Shown here: positions 11,401 to 26,900 of the stretch, piece by piece | Numbering within the stretch: position 1 is the stretch's first letter | Layout: each line of letters opens with the position of its first letter | Assembly (NCBI RefSeq): GCF_964204645.1 | Contig: NC_134028.1 | Coordinates: 11,571,001-11,635,000, forward strand | Direction: 5' to 3' | Length of the DNA: 64,000 nucleotides | DNA from: Tubulanus polymorphus | Taxonomy: Eukaryota > Nemertea > Palaeonemertea > Tubulaniformes > Tubulanidae | Notes under the pieces: model-generated | The model's input: only the letters and a program-made list of their open reading frames with translations | What the model was told of the DNA's origin: nothing | Databases searched by the model: none | Program-made: the position numbers and the translations under genes

Positions 11401-14400
11401 CAGCTGATTACTATACACACAGCTATACACGCAGTACGCGGCTCACTGCTGATTTGCATATATACTAATGTATGAACTGACACGTGGTAGTACGATGAAC
11501 TCGAGCGTTATATAAATGTATACCATTGCCCCTGTGCGGTGATGGAACAATCAAAGTAAAAATAAAATAGTTCAAAATAGATTATAATTGGTAGTAAATA
11601 ATGACCTCAAATAAATATCGACCACTTTTCTTGATTTTGACGATCATTGAGAGCATTAGAGTGGCATAGATCGGGAAGTGATTTTTTATGTCAGATCGTA
11701 TCCGCCCAATAAGCCGATCACGATATTTTGGGTAAAAATCTGAGGCTAGAAAATCGGCTTATTGGCCGGAAAATACGGTAATCCTGATCATGGGGTGAAA
11801 GCTGTTTCAAGTATTCCCTTCTGTAGAGTCGCTGGGATTGTTGGGTGAAAACTGTTTCAAATATTCCCTCTGTAGAGGTGTCTGGGATTGTGGGGCAAAA
11901 ACAGTTTCAAATATTCACCTCTGTAGAGTTGGCTGAGATCGTGGGGCGAAAACTGTTTCAAATATTCCCCGCTGTAGAGTTGGCTGAGATCGTGGGGTGT
12001 AAACTGTTTCAAATATTCCTCTCTGTAGTATTGGCTGGGATTGTAGGGCGTTAACTGTTTCAAATACTCCCTTCTTTAGAGTTGTCTAAGACTGTGGGGT
12101 GTAAACTGTTTCAAATATTCCCCTATGTCATCCATCCTATAGCCATCCAAGTGTTCAAAGTGAAAAAATTATATGCACCTTATAACATTACCCGCATTTA
12201 CATAGTCACTAGAATGATTGGCAGCTTTATTGGAACACTACCACAGTGTTCTCCATTAGGGGTTTTAAAGGGGCGACCGGCCTTTAATTTTTATGTCTGC
12301 CCCTGTAAAAGTTGTGCGCCCCTATAAAAGATTAGCCGCCCCCGTAGCCAACATAGTGACATCAGTGACGATCTTCGGTTTGATATCACCAGCGATTATT
12401 CTCTCCTACACACAAGCAAACATTACCGGTATGTCAATAATTGTATAAATAGTCAGACAAACGCTTCATGTCATTAAAAAAACTCATTATGTACATACGT
12501 CGATAATTGTAGAAACGGCTCACATATGGAGTCACGCGGCACCGCTCAGGTAGGTCTATAAATATCCTGGGATTTCCCGGCATGTTGTAAATTTTAAAAA
12601 ATCAATGCGCACTTAAGGTCACAACGAGTTACACTGCTGCATTAAACCGCTGACTTAACGAAACCAGTGGCCTCAATTTTTCAAGTCTCAATGCCCGTAG
12701 AAAAACTTTTATTATGATTATCAAAATATTTTTCAAACATTAGGTTACCAAATGGAAATAAATAAATGCTTGATGAGCTTTATTGACAAATCTAGTTATA
12801 TGAATGGAAGAACATCGATCTATTTTATGCACGTAGGGCTACCTATCTCCTTCAGAAAAGTGCCCAAATCCTGGGAAAACGCATTTGAGCACCTACAAAA
12901 AGATCATTTTACCGGGGAGGGCCTCCCGACCCCCAGTTCCCGATAAGTGCTCACACCTTCGGCGCTCGTTTTCCGAGTACATACCGCCCCTACAAATTTT
13001 TCTACAATGGAGTTTTCTACCAGTTTCCTAGAAAACATTAACAAGGCCATGCAACGAGGCATGTTTTCACACGATGTACCAACAAATGTAGTGCATCAGC
13101 ATCAGCAGTGGGTGGGTCGGAAGGCCGTTTTTTGGTAAAAAATAAAATTCATTTTTATGAATCCCAGAGAATTGTTTTCACTTGGTACCTTTGATGTCGG
13201 GTCGGTACAGTTACAGCAAACAGGCAATAATTTTGGGATGGCCTTATAGGGGAAATGAAATTGTCATTTACACCATACTGTGCAAATGACATCATCACCA
13301 AAGGGCAATCCAAGTGATTGAAAATCGACTTATTTTCAATACACACTTAGAACACACAATACACACAATAGAAATAAAATATTGGAGGATATATATACCC
13401 TTGATTATAAGTACTTGACTCTATATATGTGTGAAAGAGCTAAAATGGCAATGAACTGACAAATTGAACTCATCTAAGCAGCAATATTTCTCAATGAATA
13501 TGAACTACCTACCAACACTCTCATTTTCTTTCTTTGATGTTCCAATGAATGCTGAAGTGTCATTGATCCAACCAATTGTAATAGGACCTGTAATAAAACA
13601 AACTAGGGACACCATTCCAACTTAGTGAAAATGTTCAACAATCTTAATTTTCAATGGCCCCTGATAAACATATAGAGCAACCAATGATCTTGAAACATAC
13701 CACAATAATATAACATGCCATAAGCTATAAGTTTTTGATTGTAGTCAAGAAATATGTTTAATGGCCGCCTCGATTTTGAAGTAATCCAAGATAGCACATA
13801 TGCTAACACTAGATGAAAAACAGAGGTGGCTGATGATGCACTCGATGACAATACAATACATCCTGTGCTTATATTCCTTTGAAATTAAGATGAGGAATCA
13901 TAACACTTTTCGCTTGGGTAATGGTTGGTTTCTTTTCTAATATGAAAAGATACGTAACTAGTATTTTTACTGCTCAAACTTTTGAAGCACAAATCAATTG
14001 TATGGGCATAAATTTGTGCCATCCGCAGTGCACTGGCAATCGACAGACACCATTGAAGGATGGTGATGAGGGCCTTGTAACAACTGTGGCCACAAGCACT
14101 CACAAAATATACTCTAGCCTCAACCAATTAAAAGCTTTGAAGATAGAATCCATGCAATTAAAAGAATATATTGATTCAATTTTGACTAAAAGTGATTCGT
14201 AATCTTAGCCCTACTTTTATAGTTAGTAGGTCACCACAGGCCAATATGCGTTCACTAGGCCGAAGTTAGTGGCCAAGGCCGTACCGTCTTTATACAACCA
14301 ACGGTGGACTTTCAGAACTATTAGAGATATATAGCCATAGCAGTGTGTCTAAGGGATTTTAATGATGAATTACAATTTTAGGGGTATTAAAAAATACTGG

Positions 14401-14865
14401 GGAGTATTTCAGTTCAGAATTTCTATGGAGAACCGAGTAGCATCAGGTTCCTTTTGAGACAAATAGGTGCTTTAAATAAGTTTTCAGGGATGAAAACAGG
14501 CATTTAAAAAACGCTGAAATAGTAGAAGTAAAAGTATTAGGCTAACTACTGCAAGCCAGCAGTCATGAGCACAGGTGTGAAGCCTCTAAAGGGGGGTATG
14601 GGGGACGTCCCCCAAGAATATTTTGAAATTTCAAGGAGTTTTTGGCACATCTGAGGCCCATTTTCCAATGACAAAATAAGACTGCTGCCGCGGTTGATCG
14701 TTCGTTGTCTATGCCTTGAGTAAATGAAAAGATATCCAAATCACTAGAACGTCACTAGAACATGTTCATACTTAAATGAAGAGGAGCCCTGATCTATAAT
14801 TTTCCAATCTATCACTCAAGACAAGTGCATTGAGCCTGAATTAAAACAACGACTGCTTTTATTGA

Positions 14866-14961
<96 letters not shown>

Positions 14962-17900
14962 ATCTGTACAGTGGGTCTAGAGAACATCAGTGTTCCGCAA
15001 TGATGTTGTAAAAAAGATTTCGTAGCACCGATTTTATAAGACGCTTTTACGGTCTGTTCTTTAAGTATACTACAACCTAACTCTTTTCCCCAAGTCCCTA
15101 ACCCCCCCATCATTTTCTCAACGGATCTACATCAATATCAAGAATGGTAAAAATGGACCTCCAACCGTGGAAATCCGCGTTTCCGAGGAAGATTTTCATC
15201 CCTGAGTTTTGTGGGTTATTTAAAGCATATTTGGCAAACTAGCAGCACCATAAAGATGCAATGGTAAACCAAAAATACAAACCATAAATAAGCTACAGGC
15301 CTAAGAACAATGGAGCCAAAAATGAATAGTGAATGCAATAGCCCTCTGTCACTTAGCCCCAAGTGGGCCTAAAAAACCTAGATGTGAGGAGTGAACAACT
15401 ACATTTTACCCTCAACTCTCTACATGAGACTGTAAGCAGAATTCTGAAATAGTATGTAACTTACCATAAGGTGAGAATAATGCAAACAGATCGGTGGTCT
15501 TCCAATCACAAGGAAATGTAATATGATATACATTGTCTCTGCATGGGATTACTAGAATGAAATTTAATTTAACAACTAACAAATACATGTATAAGAGACG
15601 AATATAACAATTCACACTTTGAGTTGGTTGGGTGCTCCTTTAAAGATCAAGTTTAGCGCAAGATAGCTTTTAATATTGACGATAATGTTAAATAGATACA
15701 CAATAATCCTTCTTGTGAAATTTTAGCTGTAATGAGTGACGGATTACTGAAACATTGACAAATGAAAAGTGTATCGTTAATTTTTTAAGATTTTCACATC
15801 AAGTATTTCATCTGGTACCCATGTAGATGGCTCTGATGATGACATAATAAGGCTACACGCTGAATTCTAGCTTCATACTGATATTCATGGTATTCACACA
15901 CAAACAGGGAGATATGGCAGGAACGAATACCACAGATCAATTTTTATATTCTTCTTATAAATTTGAATGCGGAATAAATGTAAATTGGGTTTGATGTTAT
16001 TTTATACAATGACGCATAATTGACTTGGATTTGATGTTCATATGCATAATAAAAATTGATTGAATGTGCAATTCAAGCACATGGCTTATTTGCATATCAA
16101 AGATTATCCATCGATCTGAGGAGCCATTTTTCCGAACCCTTGCACAATTTTCAAGGATGAATTTTCAGTAATGCATTTAAAAATTCCAAAACCCAAAAAA
16201 CTAAAGATATCACAGGCAGACGTTCTTATTCCAAAATTTGAACATCAGTAATATTGCATGAATATTTGAATATTTGTCTGTCAGCAGTTTCCAATTAAGC
16301 ATTAGTAGTTTTATATCATAAAATCAGTAGTTTCCTTTAGAGTATCAGTAGTATAAGAAAACAGAATTAATCAAGAAATTAAAATTGAATATTGTTTACA
16401 TTTTAAATTTTTCATTGTTCCTCCGGTCAATGAGAACCAAAATCTGAGGATCGGAAGGATAAAAACCTCAAGTGTTCTTAATTAACAGACATTATGTTCA
16501 AAATTGGGCATTTAATTTAGCAATACCGATTTTTTCCCGGGAGTGACTCTACTAAGTAAAAGTATGGAAAAGGTAGCAGGTGCCACCACTATCAGGTGAT
16601 TAGAGGTTGAATAGTGGGATTTTCCCCGAGGGTGAAAATATAGTCAGGAAAATAATCTTTTAAAAAGAAAATACAAAAACAATTTCATTTCTATTTTTAT
16701 TTCGCCTTCCGACATTAAACCTACCTTCAAACTAAAAAAGCCTGGCCTGTTAACTAAAAATGAGTCTTTACCCCAGGTTTTACCGGCTGAAGAAATATTT
16801 ATCGGAGTGTTTATCCATGTTCGCGATGTTTATTCATACTTGTCTACTACTTAGTTTTTTTTTAGGTCACGATAAAATATTCATTGAAAGTTTATCTATT
16901 TCAAAAACTATTCATTCAAACAATGCATGAAAATGTAATCATAACACGCGCGCCAATGTGAGCATTGGTATGCTGTCACGAGTGACTGTGCGAAGAGAGT
17001 GTTATATTGATCACACACAGCAGCAGCAATGCAGTGAGAAAATAGATTGACGCACGTGTAAGCCACTGCCATAATCAATACTCTGACCCGATTTACAAGC
17101 AGTAGAAGTAAACGAACCCGTACTCCCTTTTTTGAAAGTTCATAACCGTATTCACAGATGTGATGGTATACTATAGCCGAATTTTCATAAAGGAAGATAA
17201 AACAAATCCGTATTTTGAAAAGAATGGACGAAAAATTAGTTTTTACGGAGCATCTGTCCTTCTGTATTTAGCTATTAAAATCCGTAGCAAATACCGAAAT
17301 CCCGTAGAGGTAAGCAGGACTGCACAGGAATCCATCCGACATATAATTTAAAATCTTGAAAAAGAACCCGGTAATAAAACAGTAGACGATACTGCGGGTT
17401 CAGATGAACACCTGCTGATTTCAGCTAAGCCAAAAAGGAGGCTTTGCTTTCTGATTGGCTTTTTAAAATTGATATTTTTGTGTACAACCTTTGCAAAAAA
17501 ACCTCCTGAAGTTTAACGAGGCCCTTGTCAATCAAAATTCTGCTTCCTATTAATTTGAGAATGGATAACATTTGGATGCATGATTTGTATGAATATATGC
17601 TCAGTTGCAAAGTGAAAGACTTTAATCTGGAAATTATGTCATTTAAATTCGCTTCATTTGTATAGTAATAGGCTCTGCCTACGGCTTAGTAGTCATATTA
17701 ACTTAAGCTACCATGCTACTGCGCCAATTAGAGGTAAAAAATCTTGATTATATTTAAATGATTAGTTATGATGAAAACAATGATAATACCAATGCTGAAT
17801 CATGAATTCAGTTGGCATCCAGTTAGAAATAAACCAATAAAACTTATACTGATAATGTGTGTACGAAAGTGCACGTTGTTTTCACCATATAGCCTGTATG

Positions 17901-20900
17901 ACATCGCGCAAATAGACATTGGCATTCAGAACATTTGCGCATACTGATACATGCGTTATTAAACTATTGAATAAGACCATAATAAGAATTTCGTTGAATG
18001 GGCTACATTTGATCATTAAAGGCCAAGTGCTGTAAATAACCGGATGGTAACCACTTGAGATGGGCTGTCCAACTAGCTACAGTATCTTGATAATAATGTT
18101 TACACTCTGTATGGGTGGCTCACAACAAGTAACTGTAGATAGCACAGCGTTTAACTGACAAATTCATAAAAATGTTTGTATCAAGTTGGAAATGATTTTA
18201 AATGGTCTAGTCTTTATATTGGGGACAACATTCTGAAGCTTGTGATCATTTTCTGTAAGAAAATGGGTTTCACTGCTCAATGGGTTCAAAGATACCGCCA
18301 TGTCTCACTTTCATTGGGCTTTCATACTGCCAATGGGCATTTAACTCCCTATGCTAATTCAATTGGTCAATACTGAATTCAAACAAATTACTTTCTTAAC
18401 GCTTGATGTTGGTATGCAGTAAGTATCTACGCCCTGCCTTCATCCAATTCAATCATTCTACCAGTTTTCATCTGGAGGTATGTCAATGTATTTTCAAAAT
18501 ACGAAATCGCCTGCTACTTTTTAAAGATAGGAATTCAGATTGGTGTTCCACCTATGGTACAACGTCTTGAACAGTAAGTTTACAAACCTTGAGATGAATT
18601 TAGAATTTTTCTAATTGGAAAATCTAGCACAAAATGGAAACTTTCAAATATATACAAATAAATTTTGTATGCTATTTATCTACGAGATGTCTGACATTTC
18701 TCGTGGTTCTCACTTGTTAGCAGTGCTTTGGTAACTGCTGATTTTATAGCCCCTGTATCAATGACAATGATATACAAAGCTAGTGGGGTATGCATACTGC
18801 AATACACCCCAACCAGTTCATACTGAGTGATATAGATGGGGATCAATTCTTTGATAAATTTATCCTCTGATAAACAAAATGCTGAGTTATCTACATGTGA
18901 TGTGATGCAGATTTAGATATATACATTTTGAGACTTTTAAACATAATGCTTATAAACGTTTTAGAGATTACTACATATCATTCTGTTTTCTGAATAGTAT
19001 TATCGCGGAGCATAAGTTCTATTTGTGTTGAACTGTATAATATAATATGTATATATAATAAGTGAAAAGGATCAGTACTGAAATCTGCAGGACATTGTCT
19101 TAGCATTGATATCTGGTTCTCTGTCAATACCATAACATGTGAAGACATAACTCCCGCGGCAACAAGAGATATATACTCGATGTGATATATACTCTATCGT
19201 GATTGAGTCACTAGTGAAAGGACAATGCAAATTGTACTTACAATCTGGTCCAGCTAAATTCATGTAGGGTATATCAGCAACTCTCATCATGTTGATTCTA
19301 TAAAATAAAAAGAATTTAAAAACTAGAGGTCCATGGACCTTGAGACTTCGTCGAGATAATCAGAAGTTCCAGTTTCGGAAAAGGAACAAGTCCTGCCTCG
19401 CCGGGCAGGCTGGATCAATGCATCTAAACGTATCAATTACAATTACATGTATAGCAAATATACATGTAACCGCTTGTGCTGAAAGGGATCATTCATTTAT
19501 TACGTACGCATAGAATTTGACGTTTACAACACTCCCTCCCCCCTGTACGCGAAGTCGGCCATTTTTTTCATATACATTAAGCATTACAGTACGCAATTGC
19601 ACTAAACCCCTCCCCTAATGCGTACGTAATAAATGAATGATCCCAAATGTAATTTAGAACTGTCCTTATTTTAAAATTTGCTTGTTTTCTGGGCTTATTT
19701 TCTCAATCCGCATGAGCTGAAACTTTTCCCTGGTAATTCCTTTTGAGGTTTATATTTGATGCTCTATACAACCATTCCAGTTTCAAACTGCACATCATTG
19801 AATACCCCTTAGAAGCTGACGAATAACAGTCACAGCAAAAACTACACGGAGAAAGCAAAAAATGGTTGTCCAACTTAATCAAACTTTATTGGAAATATTT
19901 TCAAAAACATTGCAAGTGCTGAAATATCTAAAATGTCAATGAAACACAAACATTACAGAAAGACCTGATTACAACATATTATTTGTGTAAAAATTGATCA
20001 ACAGTTGCAGCCTCTAGGCTGTTTTCCCCTGATGGCCATAATTTGAATTGGTCAAAAATTGCGGCCTCAAGGGTGTTAAGGTTGTTTTTCAGTTCGGCCC
20101 CCTGGTAGCCATAATTTGAATCGAATTGACCCAATTGATGTTGCTTAATTACTCATTGATTCTTTATAATAGGTTTATGCAATAGACAATAGATCCTTCT
20201 ACCACTCTGGCCAGTTTCAAAGCTCTAAAACAATCTGGCATTGAGATATAACAGAAAATACACACAGTTTCCTCAAAATTCAACGCATTTCTAAATACGC
20301 TATTTCTCAGCTGTCCCTTTAACAACGTTGCAGCGCGCACCTGCTGATTTAGCCGACACTGAACAGTAAGCTATGTAAACAACGAAATGAGGTCAAAAAT
20401 CATGTAACAAAATCACAAATTGCACGTAAACTAACCATTTTTGAACAGAACGGTTGAAGATGAGTGTGCAGATCAAAAGAATATTTTGAAATTTAAAAAA
20501 AGTATCAGTTACGATGTTAGTTAGTGATGATTGTGACGAACAAAGTTACGAATCGGCCATCTTGAATCTGACCGGGCCAGTTCTCGGGCAGATAGATACA
20601 TGTTTAAACCAAAGATAAACACAATCCATTAAGGCATCTTCAAAACTTCCCAAAATAACTGGGCTCCGTGTAGGATAGATGGACATACGGATGATAGATG
20701 AAAAGTGAACGCAATAGCCGGGTAGGACTTAAGTCCAACGTGGGCTAACAATAGGCCCATGAAGCTTCGGTTATCATGTTATGCATTGATATTTGTATAA
20801 CCAGGTGACATCATCATTTTCGGGAAATCTTTTTTTGCATTTTGAAGAACAGTAACCAAACTTTTCAAGACAGTATTCTTTATCGTATAGGACTGGAGTG

Positions 20901-23900
20901 ACATTTTAATGAGACATAACTGATTTTTACTAGCATGTATTTGCCTTTCCTTGTAGAAGGGCACTGGTAAGAGTTTATTATTTCAACCAAGACGGCAGAC
21001 AAAAAAATAAGGTCACAAGCAATTGATTTGTTATTTCTTTAAAAAAGTGGTATAACTTTATTGAAAATCTTTTCAAAAACACCAGTCTTGCAGTGGTCCA
21101 GACCAGCAGAAACCACTTAAGGGTCTAGTATAACTAGAAACTTGAAATTCGAGTAACCACCATTCAAAAATCTTTCTGACACAAACTGAAAAAATGTACA
21201 AAATAATTTCAGGCATAATCGAAACACAAATGGGCTACAATCTGTTTCATACACTTTTGCAGCTTTTCACACCAGGAAATCTAAGGTAGGCATATGGAAA
21301 ACCCATGATCATGACCTTTTAGCACTATAAGAAGGCGTTATGAGAAACGCTCATTTATTCATGGGGAATCACAGACAAAATTGCTTCTTGTGACCTTGAC
21401 ATTGAACCTAAAGGACCCAAAATCTAATCATTTACTAACCTTGTGTAGTGCAACACAATCATTGAATTTCAGGAAGATCTGTCAGAGTTCAGGTGCGAGG
21501 GCACCTGACTGTGGGGTCATGAAAAAAAAACACGAAATTCTTAATATGGACTTTCCTCAATTTACATGAGAGTATGTTAAATCCAGGGAGAAACAGATAA
21601 TAGGATGGTTATATCAAAGCTGTGGGTAGTTGGGTGTTGAATTATTATTATTATAGTATTTCAAGTGCCAGAATCCACTTAAATGATCAATGACACTATA
21701 TTACTGAAGAAATCTAATGTGGTGAAAACAAATGTGTTTTGAGGCTTCTCTTGAAGACAGAGATACTCGAAGCCGCTCTTACATGGCGGGGAAGGTTGTT
21801 CCACAAACGTGGAGCAGCGACTGAGAAGGCTGTGTCTCCAAGAGAAGCTAATCTTGAACGGGGTTGAGTAAGCAAAAGATCATCTACTGAACGTAACATT
21901 CTAGTTGGGGAGTAAGGTGTTAAAAGGTCTTGCAGATATTTTGGAGCCAGTCCATAGAAACATTTGTAAGCCAACAATAGGATCTTGAAGTTAATACGCT
22001 CTTTGAATGGGAGCCAGTGCAGCTGTTTGAGAATAGGAGAAATGTGTTCGTATTTTGAAGTGCCAGTTACTAGTCTGGCTGAAGAGTTCTGAACTTTTTG
22101 TAATTTAGCAATAATGAAATTTGGGAGTCCAATGAGTAAGGCATTTAGACCATCTAACCTGGAAGTGACAAGTGAATTAACCAGAGTTGCTGTAGCATCA
22201 GAAGTAAGATATCTTCGGATATTCCAATGTTATGCAGGTGGAAGTAGCAAGATTTGCAGATAGCATTAACATGATGTTAAAGTGAGAGATGTTGGTCAAA
22301 ATATGCGCCTATATTCTTAGCCAATGGCACCGTTGATATTGAATAATCACCGATCAATATCGTGTTCTCAGCAAGATTGTGCTGCTTTAAATGAATCATC
22401 ATAAATTCGGTTTTTTCATCATTTAATTTCAAGAAATTGATAGCCATCCAACGTCGAATTTCATTGATACAGGCCTCGAGTCTCTGCAAACCATCATCTA
22501 CCTCTAACGGATGGAATGCTATGTAAAGCTGGGTGTCATCAGCAAAGAAATGGAACTCAATTTTGTGCTTTCTTATGATGTCACCCAGAAGACCAACATA
22601 TATACTAAACAGCAGGGGGCCCAAGAGTGACCCCTGTGGCACGCCTGTTAAGAGAGGACATGGGTCGACCAATTTTCCCCTGACTGATATGCGCTGACCC
22701 CAAGTCATTGATTAAGCTGATGCAACATGACGCTATGATTGACGGTGTCGAACGCAGCTGACAGGTCAAGGAGAACAAGGCAAGCTGCTTTTTTGTTATC
22801 GAGAGCAATTAAAAGATCATTCATTACTTTGGTCAGTGCTGTTTCAGTTGAATGATTTGCTCTATAAGCAGACTGCAATGTTTCGTAAAGATTGTTCTCA
22901 AACATATGGTCGCGAATCCTTTTGTCAACAACACGTTCCAGAACTTTGGAGAGAAAGGGTAAGTTTGAAACAGGTCTATAGTTTATGAGGTCCTGCTGAT
23001 CCAAAGTATGTTTTTTCAAGAGAGGGGTTACAACAGCCTTTTTAAAATTCGCTAGGCACAATGCTTGAATGGGAAGTTCGATCATAGTTAGTGTAGTTAA
23101 TACGTCCAGAGAGAGGCAACATGTGAAATGAGGTAATAAAAAGTTCAGTTTTATTTCCAAACCACATTTTCCAATGCATTTCATTGAAAGAATTGCATGA
23201 TTTAGATTTCATCTATTATTTTCGATCACTCATCATCGTGTACAAGATACTAATTTTCCATTTCAAGCACGGCGGGCGGCCAATCGCATGTGCGATCATT
23301 TGAAGTCTTTTCGACTATTTCTTTAATTAAATCCTCCAAAAGTTTGAGTTAAATATATGAATGCCATACATGAGAAAAAATCAATATTTCAAAATTTTTC
23401 ATATGTTCGAAGATCTATCTTATGCTGATAAACACATTGAAACACTAGATACACGAATGAACTAGGGGTCCAGGGACACCATGCCCACTTGGGAAGTGGT
23501 TTCAAATGCTCAACAATCTAACAATTTCAACATTCAACACCCCCTGGTGACCATTTACAAAAACCAATGACCTTGAAACTCACCACAATCATAGAACCTG
23601 TCAGCAGCTACGATTTTGTAATTGATTGTGATAACAAAATATGCCTCGTTACCAATTTAATATGGAAATACTAAGTCATTCTACTATTCAACGCCCCCTG
23701 GTGACCATATTCAAAACCCCATGACCTCGAAACTCACCACAATCATAGAACATGTCATGAACTACAACTTTGCAATTGATCATGGTAACAAAATATGCCT
23801 AGGTACCAATATAATAAGGAAATACTAAGTTATTCTACTATTCAACGCCCCCTGGTGACCATATAGATAAACTTATGTCCTTAAAACTCGCAACAATGAT

Positions 23901-26900
23901 AGCTGATGTCATGAGCTACAACTTTGCAATTGATTGTGGTTACAAAATATGAATAGGTACAAATATAATAAAGAAATGCGAAGATATTGTATTATTCAAC
24001 GCCCCTGGTGGCCATATACAAAATCCAATTACCATGAAACTCACCACAATCATAGAACACGTTATGAGCTACAACTTTCTAAATGATTGTGGTAGCAAAA
24101 TATGCTTAGGTATCAATATTATGTGGAAAAACTTTTTCCCACTTACGAATGAGTACTGGTGACACCAAGATGGCCGCCAATTGCGTCATAATTGGCTGAT
24201 GAAAAATACCTGTCTCAGGTATAAAACATCCCTTTCCAAAGAGTACCCATCACAAATTGCAAAGAGAAATGATAAACCAGTAGGAAGCTACAGGACTCAG
24301 AATTTGGGCCAAAATTAACATTTTTGGGCACTAAAAAGGCCATAGGATGGGCATCTTCAGTCCGATCGACCCAATTTTTGTTATGTTGATGGGCCCTGGG
24401 GGGATTCACATATATCCGAAAGATCAAGGTAATTGATCAAAGCGTCTTCAAAATTTCCTTCAAAAAGTTCAAAAATGTGTTAAAAATGCTGATTTTGGCG
24501 AACAACAATGGCTGCCAGTCGGCCATCTTGATTCTGACAGGAGCAGTTTTTGGGCTGAAGATGTGTCTAGGGTAGATACATGTGTAACCCAAATATCAAG
24601 ACGTTACCTTGAAGCGTCTTCAAAACTTCCCAAAATAACTGGATTCCGTCTACGGACGGACGGACGAACGGACGGACGACGGACGAAAAGTGAACGCAAT
24701 AGCCCGCTGGGACTAAAGTCCCAAGTGGGCTAAAAATGCGAAAACGGTGTCAGAAATTGATTTAATCATGTAGATGTAAAATCGTAAAAAAGGTGCCCAG
24801 GTTGATGGGTTCCAGTAGAATATTTGACACTGTTTTGTTTTGAGAGCCACAAATGCTGATACAGGAAACTCTTGTGAAAAATCGCGTCTCAGGCAACCAT
24901 CACGGCCAAACATACTGGTCGTAAACACGTTTATTGGCACTTTAGAGCGGATAAATTATGAATATGTACCAAAAAAATATGCATGATATTTGGAATTTAT
25001 TGCCAGTTTCAATGTTGCGCCATTCAAACGAGATTTTCAATAACACAAAAGTAACATGTGGTAAATCACCTACCACCACTAATTATCGTTCTAAAACCAA
25101 ACATTCCGCACTAACTACAAATTAGTGAAATAATTTAAGCAGCGGCCATAATTTTAACTTCAGTTGAACATCATTATCTTTCAATTTAGAATGCTGTAAT
25201 GTTGTTGTAAACGGCCATTAAGGCTTCATGTTTCGTCTGCAATTTACTGCAAATACTTATGTAACTATGCAAATGTATATGTTTTTGGCCGCAGTACCCT
25301 CAATCGGGACGGTTCATGACTAGCTTCACTGCGACATTATCATTTATCAACATCGCCATATCACATCACCTAGTTATATTGTGCCTTGAAACCCTAACAG
25401 CTGATATAATTGAAATTCATGCACTATTTCTAACATTGAAAATTCATAAGGTGGCCATGTTTGTTTCCGCGGCTTCGCGTAAATCCCGCACGGTGGCGCA
25501 ACCACGTGGAGTGGGGCCAATACGTCCAGCATCAAAATTAAACACTGGTACATTAGAGATTACGCAAAACAAATGAAAAAGTGTAAAAACTCTATTGATT
25601 TGAATTCAAGTGATGGGAGAAAACTGACTTTTTACAGATAATTACATCGAAAAATATCATGGAAAATATCAAGAAAAATTTTTTTTTTTCAAATTATGAA
25701 TTGAACGCATACCGATATGAAGTTTTAGGCAGAATTCCAGAGAATGCGTGCTTCAAGTTATCAAAAAAGCCTAAGATTCCACCCTGATTCAATCAAGAAG
25801 TTTTTATGATGATTCATCATGAATATACATGGTACTGGGTTTTCCCACTAACTCAGACACTCTCCACTGTGTACGAAGTTTGTTACTAGTAGACAATTTA
25901 TTTTCGTCATAAAATTCATGGCCGCCTGCGATGAACCCTTGCAGTTGAATCATTTGCAGTTTCCAAGAAAACTAGGCCACAAACGAGGCGCACTTTTCAT
26001 ATACATGCAGAGATCAATACACCACATTCCAGCCAGTACATGTGTCACACACGTGTGTAAGGCATGAATATACGTTAAAAGGGCTTGTGTTCTTCCAAAA
26101 CAAAATGAAGTTCCAACAACAAATAAATAACAAAATTAAATATAGCTGCAAGCAGCGATAACAGGTTTCTGTCTTTCTGGATAGAATGTCGTTCAGGGAT
26201 GCGAGCAAAGATTTCACCCGAAATCAGTTCGTTACATTCCGTTTTTTTGAAAGAATGCCACCTAGGGGTCAACTCACAACATGGATATGTTGACCCACAT
26301 GTGCTATTACGCGCAAAGTACTAATGTGCCGGGTTTTGGGGGGAGAAACATCGAGAAGAACGAAGCTATGGTGTTTTTACCATTTCCTAGTGACAGTTTA
26401 AGCGCATATTCGGTTATTATTAGTTCCGAAAAAAAGTCGACTAGATAAGAAAACTGAATTTGGCCCAAAGCACAAATTTGGCCTATAGGGTAAACTATGC
26501 AGGAGGGAAGGCCTTATAGTGTTACTATTTAGTAGAGGAGTGACAAGTCAGTCTGACAAGTCAAGCGATCAGATGGGGACTACAATTCACATATGAAATT
26601 GACGTCCAATAACCATTATAAAAACATAATCACGAACGGTACCATCACTCACCATTACTGACTGTCACATGGTCTCTGGCTAGCAATCATTCTTTATCGG
26701 TGCAGTGGGTAGGTATTTTCAACTGACTTTGTTCTTCTATGACATTACCACCACCTCCAATTTGTAATGTATGTGATGTATTAACTGACTTTAGACCGTT
26801 TAATATCTACGATAACAAGGTATCACCGATGATGACATTTTCTGACGCTAACTAGTATAATCCCCTTTTGGACCGGACCAATTCAATTCAATTAAGAAAA

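Noticed and set aside
11845-12063. Open frames on both strands of the 51-bp minisatellite as small repeat proteins
   Set aside because: The 51-bp period is a multiple of three, so any stop-free frame stays open. There is no other coding sign.
12752-13138. Adjacent plus-strand open frames as a gene
   Set aside because: No splice signals, no homology that I can recognise, and they lie inside a PARN intron.
14859-15113. Minus-strand open frame with an Ile-Tyr repeat
   Set aside because: It is the translation of the (TA)n microsatellite.
15412-15615. The 67-residue minus-strand frame as a small gene on its own
   Set aside because: Only the middle part matches PARN and it is bounded by splice sites; the rest of the frame is intron.
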